A stretch of DNA of 64,000 nucleotides from contig NZ_JACVOK010000002.1 of NCBI RefSeq assembly GCF_018882465.1, forward strand, positions 682,001 through 746,000, in the 5' to 3' direction. The DNA comes from Polynucleobacter sp. 73C-SIWE (GTDB taxonomy: Bacteria; Pseudomonadota; Gammaproteobacteria; Burkholderiales; Burkholderiaceae). Shown one piece after another: positions 62,681 to 64,000 of the stretch; positions within the stretch are counted from its first letter, which is position 1, and the number at the start of each line of letters is the position of its first letter. Under the pieces are notes generated by a model. That model saw only the letters and a list, made by a program, of their open reading frames with translations, made no database searches and had not been told where the DNA came from. The translations under genes were made by a program, and so were the position numbers.

Positions 62681-64000
62681 TTAAAGAACTTTGGAGTAAG
62701 TACCTTTGGCTTGAGATTCTCTAAGATGGCGATCAAAAGTCATGGCTACACGTCTTGCCAGCAACCTACCTTTGATAGGAACTTGCATATTGGCACCCTG
62801 CCACTCTAACAAACCAGCCTCTTCTAAGCCTTTAAGCTCTTCAATCTCAGTCTTAAAGTAATTGGAGAAATCAAGTTGATGATCCTTGGCAAAGGTTTGC
62901 GTATTTAAGGAAAATTGACACAACAATTCACCAATCAGCTCACGACGTAATAGGTCATCCTGATCTAATTGCATGCCCCTTAGCACTGGTAGGTGGCCAT
63001 GATCTAAAGATTCATAGTATTCATCTAAGGTGCGGACATTTTGAGAATAGCAATCATCTACCTTGCCAATTGAGGATATTCCAAAAGCCAATAGATCACA
63101 CTCTGCTTGAGTTGAATACCCCTGGAAATTGCGATGCAACCTTCCCTCTTTCTGTGCGATTGCTAATTCATCATCGGGCTTTGCAAAGTGATCCATTCCA
63201 ATAAACACATATCCTGCTTCCAAGAGGCACTCGATTGTATTGGAGAGAATATTCAACTTATCAGCAGCAGGCGGTAGATCAGCTTCAGAAATCCGACGCT
63301 GAGGTTTAAAGATGTGGGGTAAATGGGCATAGTTATAGACCGATAAACGATCAGGGCTCATTGCCAAAACTACATCGACAGTCTCTTTAAAGGTCTCGGG
63401 TGTTTGTTTAGGCAGGCCATAGATCAAATCCACGCTTCTAGATTTAAAGCCGTACTTTCTGGACCAATCCATGACTGCTTGGGTCTCTTCAATAGTTTGT
63501 ATGCGATGCACAGCCTCTTGTACTGCAAGGTTAAAGTCTTGCACACCCAGACTAATCCGGTTAAAGCCAAGATCAGCTAATAAAGCAATGTCTTTTTCAG
63601 TAACCCTTCTTGGATCAATCTCAATCGAGTATTCACCACCTGCTAATAATTCAAAATGTTCGCGGGTATGCTGCATCAACTCAATCATCTCTTCATGGGA
63701 CAGAAAGGTTGGTGTACCACCACCCCAATGCAATTGGGTGATTGGGATCTTTTTCTGAGCGCCCATGGCGCCATACACCATTGTCATTTCTTTAGCTAAG
63801 TACTTAATATACTTAGCGCTACGTCCATGATCTTTGGTAATGATTTTGTTACAACCACAGTAATAGCAAATATTAGGGCAAAACGGTAGATGAAAATATA
63901 AAGATAAAGGCTGATCTACTTTAGCGACACGCTGTAATGCACCTAAGTAGTCTGCTTCAGAAAACTCATTATGAAAGCGGTCTGCACTCGGATAAGACGT
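62681..64000 (-). CDS. hemN: Oxygen-independent coproporphyrinogen III oxidase HemN (5' end outside window)
   Basis: Radical SAM enzyme making protoporphyrinogen IX without oxygen. I read it from the window edge: TSYPSADRFHNEF, the usual HemN beginning after some 20 missing residues, then the iron-sulfur motif CPNICYYCGC (CxxxCxxC) at about 63855-63885. Later motifs: QLHWGGGTPTFLS, GGEYSIEIDPRRVT, RISLGVQDFN and SVDLIYGLPKQTPETF. A shorter in-frame ATG at 63787 would lack the cluster and is not the start. Upstream control is off the window; its neighbour ompW carries FNR boxes, as expected of an anaerobic gene region. Confidence 0.95.
   Translation of the reverse strand, partial: TSYPSADRFHNEFSEADYLGALQRVAKVDQPLSLYFHLPFCPNICYYCGCNKIITKDHGRSAKYIKYLAKEMTMVYGAMGAQKKIPITQLHWGGGTPTFLSHEEMIELMQHTREHFELLAGGEYSIEIDPRRVTEKDIALLADLGFNRISLGVQDFNLAVQEAVHRIQTIEETQAVMDWSRKYGFKSRSVDLIYGLPKQTPETFKETVDVVLAMSPDRLSVYNYAHLPHIFKPQRRISEADLPPAADKLNILSNTIECLLEAGYVFIGMDHFAKPDDELAIAQKEGRLHRNFQGYSTQAECDLLAFGISSIGKVDDCYSQNVRTLDEYYESLDHGHLPVLRGMQLDQDDLLRRELIGELLCQFSLNTQTFAKDHQLDFSNYFKTEIEELKGLEEAGLLEWQGANMQVPIKGRLLARRVAMTFDRHLRESQAKGTYSKVL

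Noticed and set aside
63787-63789. ATG as the start of hemN
   Set aside because: It would remove the radical SAM CxxxCxxC motif, which is present in frame upstream to the window edge.

Overview
The window looks like a piece of a Polynucleobacter-type chromosome (freshwater Burkholderiaceae, Betaproteobacteria). That assignment is inferred from gene content and style: moderate GC, dense packing with many start/stop overlaps, two Bug-family tripartite tricarboxylate transporter (TTT) binding proteins, and the block scpB-rluB-rimP-nusA-infB-rbfA-truB-typA. No intergenic stretch without a gene exceeds 300 bases. The largest gap is 19102-19381, which holds only AT-rich promoter DNA for a universal stress protein. 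I see no phage, insertion sequence, CRISPR array or rRNA.

Layout. 1-2628: Tat-exported molybdenum hydroxylase, large subunit cut by the window edge, plus its [2Fe-2S] subunit. 2774-3842: LrgAB/CidAB membrane pair. 3843-9739: amine/gamma-glutamyl cluster (omega-amino acid:pyruvate aminotransferase, NTF2-like protein, DAO-type FAD oxidoreductase, Bug binding protein, gamma-glutamyltransferase family enzyme). 9743-13963: PIF1/RecD-like helicase, membrane-anchored SUMF1-fold protein, and an adjacent diguanylate cyclase and HD-GYP phosphodiesterase pair. 14103-16842: an alanine-rich long-helix protein, then a PgaC-like polysaccharide synthase with a beta-barrel partner. 16976-17052: tRNA-His. 17104-19101: dusA and an RluA-family synthase. 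19382-22444: UspA, an arsR-arsC-acr3 arsenic operon and a VapBC-type toxin-antitoxin pair.

22572-33097 is the core translation block on the minus strand (typA, truB, rbfA, infB, nusA, rimP, rluB, scpB). The rimP leader carries a -10-like box, a long hairpin and two intrinsic terminators, one ending about 25 nt before the rimP start; this looks like attenuation control. 33290-40611: patatin-like lipoprotein, an NlpC/P60 protein whose catalytic Cys is replaced by Gly, and a yejABEF-type peptide ABC importer. 40662-47007: fabI, chrA, then MaoC-like hydratase, MmgE/PrpD protein, CitE-like lyase and a Bug protein, plausibly a route for a branched C5 diacid.

47072-52282: cell-envelope genes (Rap1a-type protein, DUF3300 lipoprotein, membrane protein, sialidase-like protein, ArnT-like glycosyltransferase). 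52464-54084: flavocytochrome c sulfide dehydrogenase-like pair. 54193-58480: PsiE-like protein, anchored TAXI protein, pirin, UxaA-family dehydratase. 58543-61766: cbpA-cbpM and the ABC-F protein Uup. 61870-64000: ompW, preceded by two perfect FNR boxes, and hemN, truncated at the window edge. Together the content suggests a small-genome freshwater heterotroph that scavenges organic acids, amines and peptides and responds to low oxygen.
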